Source: Termitomyces sp. T153 (taxonomy: Eukaryota; Basidiomycota; Agaricomycetes; Agaricales; Lyophyllaceae). Taken from it: a DNA stretch of 64,000 nucleotides. The position numbers and the translations under genes were made by a program. Of this stretch, positions 1-12,212 are shown one piece after another. Below the pieces are notes generated by a model. It was given only the letters and a program-made list of their open reading frames with translations. It was not told the origin of the DNA and searched no databases. Location: the NCBI GenBank assembly GCA_018296165.2, contig JACKQL020000090.1, positions 62,001-126,000 on the forward strand, read 5' to 3'. Numbering within the stretch: the stretch's first letter is position 1; every line of letters begins with the position of its first letter.

Positions 1-3000
1 AGCCACTTCTTCTAGAATCTCCTCCCCTACACTATCCATTACTTCCACAGATAACGATACTGAGGCAGATGGTGGCGCTATTGGACGTGAAACTCGCAGA
101 CGATTGTTAGAATGGTGGAGTCACGAGTATTGTGCGAGTCGAATGAGGCTCTGTGTCATTGGGAAAGGTATGAAATCTATCACTATTTATCAGGCCATAT
201 GACCTTTGCTGACATGACCGCAGAATCGGTGGACGAGCTTTCAGAACTCACGTCAATCTTGTTTTCACCTATACCGAATCGTGGATGCGATGCCCTTCCG
301 ATGATATCTGATCATCCCTTTGGGCCCAATGAAAAAGGAGTGAGTTGTAGATTTTCTTTTGATCTAGCCATAGTAATGACAAGATCGCATCAGACCCTTG
401 TGTCTGTTCAGACCGTCATGTCCTTCCACGCACTAGAAATCTCGTTTCCTTTGGCTTGGCAGCCTCCATCCTGGAGGCATAAGCCGGCCAACTTCCTGTC
501 GTTTCTTTTGGGCCATGAAGGGGCTGGTTCCTTGCACTCGTATCTGAAGAAGAAGGGCTGGATTACAAGTCTTAACAGTCAGCCTCAAAATCTGGCAAGA
601 GGGTTTGCCATGTTCAAAGTGACTGTGCACCTTACTGAGGATGGTTTCCGTATGTCGTGATTTATGAATTTGAATCAAACTTACTTCTTTTCCTAGAGCA
701 TCATCGTGATGTCATACATGCAGCATTTCAGTACATTTCTCTTCTTCGTGCTTCAAAATTCGACGCGTTTCACCAGCACGAAATTGCAAAAGTCTCTGAT
801 ATCAAATTTCGTTTCAAGGAAAAGAGACGACCAGATGAATATGCAACTTCAATCACGGAATATATGTCGTGGCCCGTTCCGAAAGATCTCATACTCAAAG
901 CACCCGCGGTCACTTGGGATTGGGATTCTGCTACTGGAGAGAATGAGGTCAGGAAATGCCTTGAAACGTTCCGAATAACGGAAGGTCGGGTGGTGCTCAT
1001 GGCGACGGCGGCAGAACATGCAAAGATTACTTCTACCGACGTTATTTGGGAAAAAGAACCTTGGTATGGCACAAGTTACCGTGTTGAACGATTCGACGAG
1101 CAATTCATCAATAAGGTGCATCTCCGGTTGACGATTTTTGTTTCGGAGGGCAACAGATACTGACTGCTTCATAGGCCGAGGCGCCCAATGCAATCTCGGA
1201 ACTTTTCCTTCCGGGTCCCAACGAGTTCATTCCTACAGATCTTCAAGTTGACAGGCGAATTGTAACTGAGGTTTGTCAAAACCATGTTAAGTGTTCCCTT
1301 CCTTTTCAATTTCTTCTAGCCCCTCAAGCGACCTCATCTCATACGGGAAACGCCCTTATCTACACTCTGGCACAAGAAGGATGATCACTTCTTCGTACCC
1401 AAGGCCCACGTCGTCATTGATATTCGCAGGTAATTCGACCTTTCCGATCTTAGTTCGATGGCCACTTCCATTACCCTTATAGCCCCGTTGTCAACGAAAC
1501 TGCTCGTGCTGCTGTTATGACCAAGTATAAAATATGTTTTTACAATACTTTCTCTAAGTGCTGAAGTCCATCCTACAGGCTATATGCTGACGTTGTCAAC
1601 GACTCTCTCACTGAGTATTCCTACGCAGCTGATCTCGCGGGTCTGTCTTACAATTTCATGTCGCATACGAATGGGCTTTACATCTCTATCCACGGATACA
1701 ATGACAAGCTCAGCATGCTTGTGAGAAAGATACTGGAGACGATGAAGGGCCTTTCTGTCGATCCTCAACGATTTGATATCATAAAAGAACAGGTTTTTAT
1801 CACTCTTCTCGCCTCCTGAATATCACTAACAATTGTTAGAATCAAAGAGAATGGCGAAATTTCTTCCTTGGACAGTCTTATACGCTGTCTGATTATTTTG
1901 GTCGATACCTTCTAACAGCCGATCAATGGTTATTAGAGGAAAAATTGAAAGAACTGTCCTGTAAGCACACAGCTGCAAAGACTTGTCATGAGTTACTCAA
2001 GACCTCTGTAGCAATTACTCCCAACGAGATTCAGATCCATATTAAACAGCTATTGTCGCAGGTCAATCTGCGGATGCTTGTGGCCGGCAATATCTACAGA
2101 GATGTGCGTTTTCACACGTCTTTTGATACAGAGGACAATTCTGAAAAATTGTCAATAGGAAGCTTTGAAGATTGCAGATATTGCCGAGGATGGCATGGGT
2201 ATTTCTTCACTCAGTGCTATGGAGCTGAACGATCGCGCGCTGCTACTCCCGCAGGGTACGATTGCTTGACGAAATTTGTCATCTGACTGATCAATGCTTC
2301 ACAGGATCTAATCACACCTGGACCTGTCCTATTCCCAACCCCAATCAAGCCAACTCGTCCCTCACTTACTACGTTCATTTTGGTCCTATCGCGGACCAGA
2401 AACTCAGAGTAGTTTCCTCGCTTCTTACACAAATTCTTAGCGAGCCCGCATTTAACGTCTTACGCACCCAGGAGCAGCTGGGCTATGTGGTTCAATGTGG
2501 TCCCTGGATGTTGGCAGGTTCTAGTGAGAAAGGAATGCGCATCGTGGTTCAGAGCGAGAAAACTCCAGGATACCTAGAAGAACGCGTTGAATCATTTTTG
2601 GATGGTATGAAGTCGACCATTGAAAATCTGTCAGAAGTCGAGGTGGCCGAACAAAAGGGCGGTTTAGAAAGGAAATGGTTAGAAAAAGATAAGAATCTGG
2701 CAGACGAGACTTCATATTTCGTTAATCAGATTACGACCGGTCACTTGGATTTCCTGAGGAGTGAGTTGAGCTTGCGTTAGTTAATCTCATTTTCTGACCG
2801 TACACTAGGGGAGAACGACGCACGTCTGCTTCGTAGTGTCACCAAAAACGACGTTCTGGATCTATTCCTCTCTTGTGTCCATCCATCCTCGGCGACGCGT
2901 TCTAAACTGTCGGTTCACATGATTTCCCAGAAGACTCGCCCGAAGAAAGTCAGCGTCGCTGCATCGCAGGCATTTGACGTCCTCCTACGTGAGGCTGGCG

Positions 3001-3293
3001 TTAAATTTGATGCAGAGACTTGGAAGAAATCACTTGGTGATGAGAAACCGCTGGCAACAGACTTTATCAATTATTGGAAACAAGTTCTCGAGATAGAGCC
3101 AAACGCTGCTAGGCTGCTCAGTGCTATCCCCGAATTTGTCGAGCGGTATCCTGTTCCTGGCGAGAGCAAAGATGTCCCTCGTTCCAATGTTACATATATC
3201 AACGACATAAAAGCGTTCAAGACCAGTCTTGCAGAGTCTGTCGACCCAGGCCCGATGGTTCAGTGGGGTGATTTGCCCATGTCACGCTGTTAA
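1..3293 (+). CDS. STE23: Insulysin/Ste23-type M16 metalloprotease, 5'-truncated by window edge
   Basis: This is the C-terminal part of an insulin-degrading-enzyme-like zinc protease, the family that includes the yeast a-factor-processing enzyme Ste23. The zinc-binding HxxEH motif should lie upstream of base 1 and is not visible. What remains is the end of the first M16 domain (LLEWWSHEYCASRMRLCVIG, split by an intron at 168-224) and the middle domains. The last domain carries the highly conserved FNVLRTQEQLGYVVQ block near 2455-2500. About a dozen short GT-AG introns interrupt it, for example 658-704 and 2258-2305. The stop at 3291-3293 follows an ordinary C-terminus (WGDLPMSRC). Its 3' end converges on CKS1, 272 bp away. 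The family assignment is firm. Whether it processes a pheromone here is not shown. Confidence 0.93.
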
Positions 3294-3565
3294 TTTCATG
3301 TATAGTTCTTACTTATGTATGCTTCAATTTATTTTCCGTGAACTGGACGTCCATCGATATAAGAGAACATGTGGATCATTCAAGACTCGCCAAGGAACTA
3401 TGCTGAGGATACAACAGAGTATGAAAAAGATGTATGGATCGGTAGCAGTGAAATTGAAGGGCAAAGACGACTCTCTCACCGGAGAGCAACTGAGGAGCTG
3501 AATCACGAGTAAACAGCAATACGGAAGAGGGAGAAAAAACAGGGTAAGATAAGGACATGGCTGGT

Positions 3566-4018
3566 TCATTTCCTTCTGGGAGCCTGTTTGGTGTGTTGAG
3601 GAGGCGCGACGAAATCTTTGGGGCGTCGGAAAAGGAGGACATGTGGTTCAGGTGCTAAGTCCAGAACGCGTGAATGGGGAATCCTGAGTTGATCTTGTGA
3701 TACTTACCGTGTACTTCATAGTGCTCCCATCCTAGGCTCTGAGTGATTCCAATGCCCCTCCATTCAGGCTCTGCCAAAAGTCGCAACGTCCCAGAGTCAT
3801 CTGGGTTGAAGAAATGTTTCGGAATCATCTTCAGGAGTTGCTTTGGAAGTATAACGTGCCGATACTCATAGTCATCGTCAGAATAGCGATCAGAGTAATG
3901 AATTCTGCCAAACGTGATCAGAAGTACGTAGAAGCTACAGTGAACAGAATACTAACTTTTCAATATATTCTTCGAGCTTACGGTTCACGTCTTTGCTGCC
4001 TGCCGAGTTTGCATCCAT
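3566..4018 (-). CDS. CKS1: Cyclin-dependent kinase regulatory subunit Cks1
   Basis: Small Cks/Suc1 protein of about 115 residues. It binds Cdk1 and phosphorylated substrates and drives multisite phosphorylation in the cell cycle. After splicing two introns (donor at 3956; second intron around 3660-3710) the protein reads [20 protein letters not shown], then a [20 protein letters not shown] block and the diagnostic [13 protein letters not shown] strand (residues about 86-98). HxPEPH is the beta-hinge motif of the family. A short insertion ([13 protein letters not shown]) precedes the conserved EPEWR. The ATG at 4018 was chosen because it gives a normal-length N-terminus ([10 protein letters not shown]). 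The frame stays open a little further upstream. The gene is divergent from MER3, with 144 bp between the start codons. Confidence 0.95.
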
Positions 4019-4162
4019 CGTTCGTTTACTGCTGATAACCTTGACGGATAATTGAACGTGAAGACAAAAGGCGGGACGACATCGATGATGAGTTATTAAT
4101 ACGGTCACATGATCTAGGCGCGTCAAATCTCAAGCTGTTATTTAAAGTAGTTTGCTACCTCC
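4019..4162. promoter_or_regulatory. Divergent promoter between CKS1 and MER3
   Basis: These 144 bp separate two start codons on opposite strands, so promoter elements for both genes must lie here or inside the genes. A TCACATGA octamer sits at 4105-4112, and an A/T-rich TTATTTAAAG lies just before the MER3 start. Pairing of a cell-cycle gene with a meiotic gene is suggestive, but co-regulation is not shown. Confidence 0.5.
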
Positions 4163-7100
4163 ATGTCTTCAAATGGGGGACTTGCACGATTTGCCCAGAA
4201 CACGATGGAATTTACCTCCTCGGCTGAACACGGACATGCAACATATCACCATCTCTTACCCTTATCGACAACTCATTACTTCCCAGAAGAGATATACGAA
4301 GATGACTACATGGACGACTATACCGAAAGCATTGGTCAGTCTATGCGCATAGTTTCAACCACGCAGTCATTTCAAATACGTTAAATAGATATGGAATCTT
4401 CACCGTCTCCACCAGAAAGGGCAGCTCATATCACCTGCGATGCGAGGGAGTACGACGAGATCAATGAATATGCCCCTTTGACCCCCAACGAGATGATGTA
4501 TCATCAAGCACAAAATAAAACCGAAGGATGTATCTCTTTGCCTATTTTTCTACCTCGCTGTTCTCCACCAACCATCACTTCTGGTAACTTGAGATTGAAA
4601 TTTCTTCGGGTTGAATTCAGAACCCTCACCTTGCTCGACAGAGTATTACCAAGCTTTTGGGAAAGATGGTTATGACTATTACTCAGTAGCAGAATCAAGG
4701 GCTCCCATGAAAGGGAATCTCAATCAAAGATCCAAAGAGTTGTCTGCAATGACACAAACTTCCAACCCTAGAAACACCCATGGAATAGCTCTCCGGCCGA
4801 TCTCTACTCTTCGTGAGCATCCAAATGTTACAATGTTTCGTACTCTTCAGCTCGCTTATCTCTACATCACTCCATAAGCGGACATGTACCGGAGTATCTT
4901 CAAATTCGGTGTCTTCAATGCCGTCCAATCGTCCTGTTTCAGTGATGTTTGCGACAAAAGCATCCTTTGGTTATGTTTAAAATCTCACATTCTCTTATCC
5001 ATTAGATTGTTGACTCTGACGAAAACATGGTGGGATAAATCTTCTTATCATCCAAATGACTCTACTTATTCGAGGATGAAGGTTGCGAGTGGTAAAAATA
5101 GGACTGGTTTGCGGTGATGTTTCTCACTCTCTTTTAGCACCAACGGGAAGTGGAAAGACAGTTCTCTTTGAGCTTGCTATTATCAGGATGTTGTCTCTGC
5201 CCGATAATACCGATAGACACATGAAATGTGTATATATCGCCCCAACAAAGGTGAGTGCTTGATGTAACCTTCCAAAGAGTTTGACGTTGAGTATCAATTC
5301 ACAGGCGCTGTGCTCAGAAAGGTATCGTGACTGGACGACCAAGTTTGATCCTCTTGGGATTACGTGTGAAGAGCAATTAGTTCCACAGTCGATGGCATAC
5401 TGACTTTTGCTCGATCAGGTTCTGAGTTGACGGGAGATACTATACATTTCGGGAAGGGCGTTTGGGGTGACGCCAAGAAGGCATCCATTATGTTCGTCCG
5501 GACCTCTTCCTATTCTTGTCTTCACTTAGAGTCCTTTATTCTCACCCAGAATAACGACGGTTCGTACCACCCGATTGTCTGAAGTACGGAAATTCATCAC
5601 TTGGATGAAGGGTGAAAAATGGGACAGCCTGACTCGAAACTGGTTTGCACACTCTCGATCCAGAGTTTACCCGTGTTCATACGATGGCGATTCAGGAACG
5701 ACCATCACCAAATACTTTCTTCTATTCGACTTTTGTTGGTTGATGAGGTTCGTGCCATTCGTGGACTTCCTACCATGTTCTGTATGTTGAAGATGGGACG
5801 GTATGATAGGTTCATATCCTCAATGAATCCCGCGGTAGTACCCTCGAAGTTGTTGTATCACGCATGAGAACTCGTGGTTCCTCTGTCCGCTTTTTATTCG
5901 TATCAGCTACAGTTCCCAATATTCAAGATATTGCTGCGTGGATTGGAAGTAATGGGCAGTCAAACATACCCGCAAAGGTCTTTCAGGTAGGCAGCCTAGT
6001 ACAGTGAAACTCCCTCTCGACCTGACCAAATGTTCAGTTCGGCGAGGAGTTTCGGCCATGCAAACTTACGCGTTTCGTAATTGGAGTGTCGCGCCCCAAA
6101 GGACAAAATGACTTTGCGTTCAGCAAAAGTTTGGACTATAAATTATTTATGGCTTTGCAGCAATACTCCATGGGTAAACCTATTATGGTGTTTTGTTCAA
6201 CACGAAAAGGCTAGTCTGTCCGCACCATTGAAAGTTTCTCTAATTGTTCTTTAGGGGTTTTTACGACGGCAGAACAACTCATGAAAGACTATCTGGAAGC
6301 TGAAAATGGCCGAAAAAGTCTGCCCTGGTCTCACCCCAAAAGGTAATGGAAAATAAATCTGATTTTGACCTGATATTTCGACAGGAATGAACATTCCTTC
6401 CACGACAAACGCCTGGCAGGTCAGTGTTTCGTTCAGTAAACTGCATACAAGGTTGATCAACGATAATGAACTATGTCACGCTATAGATCTTGCGTCTGTT
6501 GGGATTGGCGTGCATCATGCTGGTTTAACTCTTGACGACCGCAAGGCAACAGAGACTCTTTATTTGAACGGAACTCTGCGTGTGATTGTCGCAACTTCGG
6601 TATTTTTACAGTCTTCGACTGCGCTCTGTCACTTATTATAGTCTGGGTAAGACCTTGGCTGTCGGCGTCAACCTCCGTAAGTGACCGTGTCTTGCTTGTT
6701 ATCCTCGTCATGACAGGAGCGAGGAATTAGCTGCGCACATGGTTGTCATTAAGGGCGTGCAGACGTTTAACAACAACACTTCAGTCGAATACTCAGATCT
6801 TGATATTATGCAAATGCTAGGCCGTGCGGTGAGTCAAAATATCTCTCTTTGGAGTTTTCATGCCCATTCATCACTTGTAACAGGGTCGGCCACAATTTGG
6901 TGCGTACTATCTAACACATTGGACAACCTGCTTATGTTTTGATAGACAAAGACGGGATTGCGCTTATCATTTGTGAGACAGAGCTCGAGCAGAAATACAG
7001 AACTCTTGTACAGGGCAAGACGATACTTGAAAGCACTCTTCATACCAATCTTGCGGAGCACTTGAACTCAGAGATAGGTCTCGGTACAATCACAAGTATC

Positions 7101-10100
7101 TCTACAGCGAAGACGTGGTTACGTGGCTCGTTCTTATTCCAAAGACTTCAGAAAAACCCGAACCACTACTCATTGGGGAAGGACGATAATCAGACTTGGG
7201 AAGAACGGGTCGACGAATTGGTGTTACAGAGCGTGGAGAAACTACGGCAGACACAACTCGTTATAAATGGTCCTCGTAGTGATCAACTGATATCTACCGA
7301 CTTCGGCGACATCATGAGCAAGGTATGTTTTGCTTGGTTATGCGATTTACTATTGACATGAAATAGCTGTATATACGTCAATCGACAGTATGTTTATAGT
7401 GTCTATCTCAACTTCATAAGGCTCACCTTTTTCCAGATGGGTTTGATATTAACATTGCCTGAACGTCTGACTCTACGCGAGATCGTAAGCATCTACTGCT
7501 TATGCCAGGTAGTGTAATAGCTGATCTTTCTGGAGCTTGAGATGATTTCATCTTCTGAAGAGTGCGCCAGAATCTTTTTTTTTTTTTTTTTTTTTTCAAA
7601 TGACCGCATCCCGATACATACTTTCTAGGTTTTCCGATACCAAACTGAGAGTCTCAGAGAAATCGGTAAAGCCACATCTTCTGCCCCTATTTTGATCTAG
7701 GGCTGATAAGTATGTCCTTTAGGCGTTAAACAAGCTTCGAAAGCACCCAGACATTCGGTTTGAGTTAACAAGGGTCGAGAAGACAGCCGACAAAGTATTC
7801 CTTCTGATCCAAGTTAGCGGTTTGCACCTATATTAGAATATTCTGACGTGACTTCTGTCATTAGGCGGTCTTGGGTGGCATTTCTTTGAATACGCCCGAG
7901 TACAAGAGCGCCGACAGTCAACCTCAGCTTGAAGCATTCGGCATATTCCGTCACGTCAGTCGCATTGCAAGAGGTCTGTTGTCTGCTCCTGTCTTCATCA
8001 CTTTGCATGCGATCTTTATCTTCAACACATCTAGCCGTCGTGGAGGTTGGTGTATTCAAGCAGCTTGGAGGGCAGGTGAAATACGGACTGGAATTGTAAG
8101 AACTACCTCTAGCCTAGTTTTGACCTTGCCGAGGATTGTGACCAGATTGAGATGCTTGACTGCTAAGGCCTGGGAGGACAGACCAATTGTCTTGCGGCAG
8201 CTTGAGCAAATCGGTGAAAAATCGTACGCTTGTAGATCATCTACTCAAATAATATGCTGATATCTGTTATTTTCAGTATCAAGGTCGAGTTTCCGTGCTC
8301 CGTCATTGTCCACTCATCTTAATCGAGACATCAGGTTCTCGCGGAACATGGCATTATTTCTATCTCGCATCTACTCAACCAAGATGCTCTCAGAATTGAA
8401 GCAGTTGGTTCATTCATATAATACCTATGTACAGCTCATTAAGAAAGCGATGTTTAGCTCCTTAACCGTCGCTCACCCTTCGGGCTTGAACTTTTAGCAT
8501 CGGCTCAAGAATTTCCTCGGTATTCATTGAATATAACTCAACTCGGTGTATCATCAAACGGTGGAAAAGACCCAGTGGAAATTGAGCTCTCCATCCAGTG
8601 TGGATTAGAACAGGTACAAAATTACCGGCCGCCTAAATTCAAGAAATCAAAAGGATACAATGGAGACATGACGGTAGTTTTGACGATTTCGTCGGACTTG
8701 GAGTTGTTTGATTATCGTCGAATTTCGTAAGGGCCCTCTGTAGCGTCCGGACAAGCCACCAAAGTTTTATTATTAAGGACGAAATCCCTGAAAGAAAAGA
8801 AGACGTTCAATGTTACAGCTGAACTATCCAGGCCCAGTCAATCAATCAATGTCCTAATTACGTCGGTGAGAGCCGCGCATACTAGCATCAGAAATTGGCC
8901 GAGATGCTGACTGGGTACAGGAAACAATTGCCGGCCTGGTGGTCCAGCAATCGTATAAACCGGCCTTGTCTCCTCAAGAGTTTCCGACACGCAACACTCG
9001 ACCACCTACGACCACTGTGCGTTCCAGACTCCTTTGTATCTTTAGTTTATCTGAATTTATGCCAGGACATTGATCTTGTGGGTTTAGAGGACGATCCGGA
9101 TTTCTGGAACATGGACATCGGGGAAGAAGTTTTACCCGTCGTTCGAGACCTAACGAAACCTAAGGGTGATGCCACTAAATTAGAGTCTCTTGGTGCTGAC
9201 CTATGTCCAGATAAAGACCAAAACGAGAAAGATTTTTCCTCGTCTCAAAATACCAAAAGCGGGGTACTTTTACGCAGCTTGGATCGCCAAACACAGAAGA
9301 GAATGCAAAATGGCAATTTTGAGTGCGGCATCCTTTGATGTGCCTATCATTCAAAAAAGCTCAATCCGACTAGGTGCAATCATTCTTGCAGAGACAAGAA
9401 AAAATGTCGCCATTTATGGTAAGCACTGAGTGTTAAAATCTGATAGCAAACAATAGTACCATATCGCATAGCTGCCGAGACGGTCTACCGGAGAAACCCA
9501 AGAAGCGTCCCTCTGCTGAGAAATCCATAGAGACTTCCAGAAAGCAACAAAATCGTATAGCTACTGAGGCCACCAGGTCCAAGATTTCTACTTCTACTCG
9601 CAGAATGAAAGATCCCAGACTAGAGCAGCTCGAATCATTGCACAAACAATCTAATGTTTCTAGTAATCTTCAACTTTCATTAGGCCATCGCTTGAAATTG
9701 GAACCATCAGTGGAACTCAAAAGGAAACAGAAGCCGATTCCCGACTTCAAACTCGACTACAGTGATCTGAAAGACCTCGACAAAGTGAACAGAACGGGCT
9801 ACGATCCGGTTGAACTGGAGGATGATGAAGACGACTTGCCTGAAGCCGTCGGAATTTCTAATGTAGATCGACCTCGTACACCTCCCTCGGAAACTAGCTA
9901 TTCAAATTCGGACATCGATTCTCTTATTCGTGCTGTCCCTCTTAATGACGAACTTCTGACAGTTGCCAGTGGATGCATAGAGAGCGAAGCAAGCGATCGG
10001 AAACCTTTGGCTTCTTTCAACAAACGAAAGAGGACAACAGAGCCAAATGCTTCGAACAAACGAATCCGACGGGAAGAGCTTGAAAATCAGTCCCAATGTC

Positions 10101-10556
10101 ATGAGATGATTGTAAGCTTGGTTAGTAGGCCCTGAATAAGTGCTCTTACTTCGTGGTCTACAGAGGACTACCCATCAGGAACGTGCGAAGGACGCTATTG
10201 GCGTGGTAAACAAACGCGAATCCCTGTTTCTGTCCGATGATACCCACGAGGTCGAGGAGGACTTCGGCTGTGACAAACCTACCAAAGTCTGTGATTGGTT
10301 GCTGGGAACTTCTTTGCTCGAGAGCGATGGCCCCTCTTTACCCTCTGATTATCTGGACCACGACCCTACCCCAGACTTGACACTATCGACGGCCATTTCG
10401 AACTCATTCAAAGACTTGGGACCACAGGAGGCACAACACACATCCCTGATCGGGAAGACACTGCCGAGGACTGACACATACGAAAAAGAAAAGAGCAGCG
10501 ACGATTTTGCGGAGTTGGATGCGTGGTTGAACAGTGGGGCCGTTGAAATCCTGTAG
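4163..10556 (+). CDS. MER3: Meiotic ATP-dependent DNA helicase MER3/HFM1
   Basis: Ski2-like superfamily 2 helicase that stabilises recombination intermediates and promotes interfering (ZMM) crossovers in meiosis. The spliced product is about 1,500 residues. Visible in order: FKFGVFNAVQSSCFSDV (Q-motif-like region), Walker A APTGSGKT (split by an intron before 5139), LGITCSELTGDT, DEVHILNESRGSTLEVVVSR (motif II is DEVH; the intron between DE and VHILN runs from about 5757 to 5820), SATVPN, VGIGVHHAGL, and MLGRAGRPQFD. Next come a winged helix and a Sec63 domain (around 7230-8730). A CNHSCRDKKKCRHLCCRDG zinc finger at about 9380-9480 is the C-terminal signature of HFM1/MER3. A long acidic, charged tail ends at 10554-10556. 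Roughly 30 short introns are present. All motifs are intact once introns are removed. It converges tail-to-tail with TIM54, leaving 27 bp. Confidence 0.95.
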
Positions 10557-10583
10557 AATTCTACCAAGTAGGACCAGAGTAAT

Positions 10584-12070
10584 CTATAGCGACGACGCCT
10601 CCCCGTCCCTATCAGTAAATATCCTAAGTGCATCTCTAAAGCGATCATCCCAAACAACCTTCTGCTGAGGATTGACAATGTCCCATCCGGCCACATCATG
10701 GCGCCAACGTAGCTCCTTTTTCATCCTCTCGGCTCTAAGCTCAACTTCGGTCGGAGGTGGATTGTTCAACTCCTCTTTTGTAGGTTCCCGGACGCCTCTC
10801 GCAAGCTCTCGCGCGGTAGCAAGCTTCGCTGGTAAACTGTCGTAGTACTTATTGCGCGCTTTCTCTATTTCAGAAGTCAATTTTGACAGCGAACTTTTGT
10901 ACCACCATTCTGCTTCTGTGTCAAAGTCAAGATCGCCTTGCGATGCTTTCGCTTGGGAAGTAATTATATCAGCGAACATGGGTTGAGGCTCCTCCATTGG
11001 AGGGATGATTGGACGGGAGCAGTTCGTGACAAGGCGGTAACCAGCTTCGGCACCAGCACGAACCTTGTGTCGCCGATTGAACCATTCCCAGATCATTATA
11101 GGTATCTGGGAGAAGCCAATATGATTGGTAAACGGCACGAGAAGGAGCGGTGGTACAGGTGGAATAGTGAGAGGCGGCACATTCATCGCATCTGGAATAG
11201 AGGATATCGTTTTAGCATGCGTCGAAGGTGATCGAATTTGGAGAGGTGAAAAGACCGGAGAGTTTCGGGCACTTGGTACGCTCAATTTAGGGACAGACGA
11301 TTCCGAGGGGTCATCGCTGGGTTCCTCGGGTTCATCAAAGTGGGCATCAGACTCGAGTTCGCGGGCTAAAACTTCCTCATTGTCTACGTTATCCAGTGGG
11401 TCTGTCCATCCTTTTCTTAGGCCAGCCATAAATTCTTTCAGGGTGGGACGCCCAACAATAACGATGCCACCTTGGAGCGTGTGCTTTGCAACCTCTTCGG
11501 GAGGTTTATACGTTGGTAAGGCCTTCGCAATGTCAGGAATAGGGTCTATCCCGAGATCAATGCGCCTGCGCTTGCGGATGTCCTCAGCTACACGATGTGC
11601 TACATCCCCGAAACGTTTTCCTGAGATAAGCTCAAAATCCACCGCAGCTGCAACGAGAATGGGCTAGGCCAATTGTCAGACATGCGTAATTGATGATGTT
11701 ACAGCAATAGACTGACTTTCACGTATTTTCGGAAGTATTTGATGGCTTGTTCATAATCCTCATCCCCGGGCCATTTTGCACCGTACACAGTAACCTTACG
11801 CGGCCACGCTAAAGCATCAACGGGTTCATCTGCCTGTTCTTTCACGAGATCAATGTAGTGCTGCTTGATGCGTCTGCATTCTCTTCGGTCATAGATGAAA
11901 TAACCTGTGATAGAGGATGTGATAGACAGAAATATAAGCCAGTTGCGGGACGGTAGTTTGGGACGTTTGTCAAGCCACGAAACAGGAATCCCAGTGTAGC
12001 GTAGCGCCGTACGAAACCCCGAGGGTGGCTTTGGTTCTACCGTGGACGTTGTGGCATTTGAAGTACTCAT
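10584..12070 (-). CDS. TIM54: Mitochondrial inner-membrane translocase subunit Tim54
   Basis: Subunit of the TIM22 carrier translocase, which inserts multispanning metabolite carriers into the mitochondrial inner membrane. Two exons (12070-11717 and 11663-10584) join across a 53-nt intron to give 477 residues. The N-terminus has the family block SGFRTALRYTGIPVSWLDKR (residues about 17-36). A single membrane segment follows at residues 44-60 (WLIFLSITSSITGYFIY). After it come VTVYGAKWPGDEDYEQAIKY and, across the junction, a K-PILVAAAVDFE stretch typical of Tim54. The ATG at 12070 matches the usual length. An upstream in-frame ATG at 12115 would add 15 residues. The rest is soluble and faces the intermembrane space in known homologues. 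Confidence 0.9.
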
Positions 12071-12212
12071 GAGTAAAAAACTCAAAAAAGTCCGGCGTCG
12101 AAATTTACTCGGCAAGCCCCGAAAACGGTAATTTAGTAACTTACGTACAAGTACAAAACATTAGAAAGTCATGATCATAATGGCCGGGGTAGATAGCAAA
12201 TGACATCCGAGT

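Noticed and set aside
5745..5860. Apparent frame break in MER3 at the DEVH box
   Set aside because: Reading straight through gives a nonsense stretch after DEV, but a 64-nt GT-AG intron (about 5757-5820) restores DE-VHILNESRGSTLE exactly, so the gene is intact.
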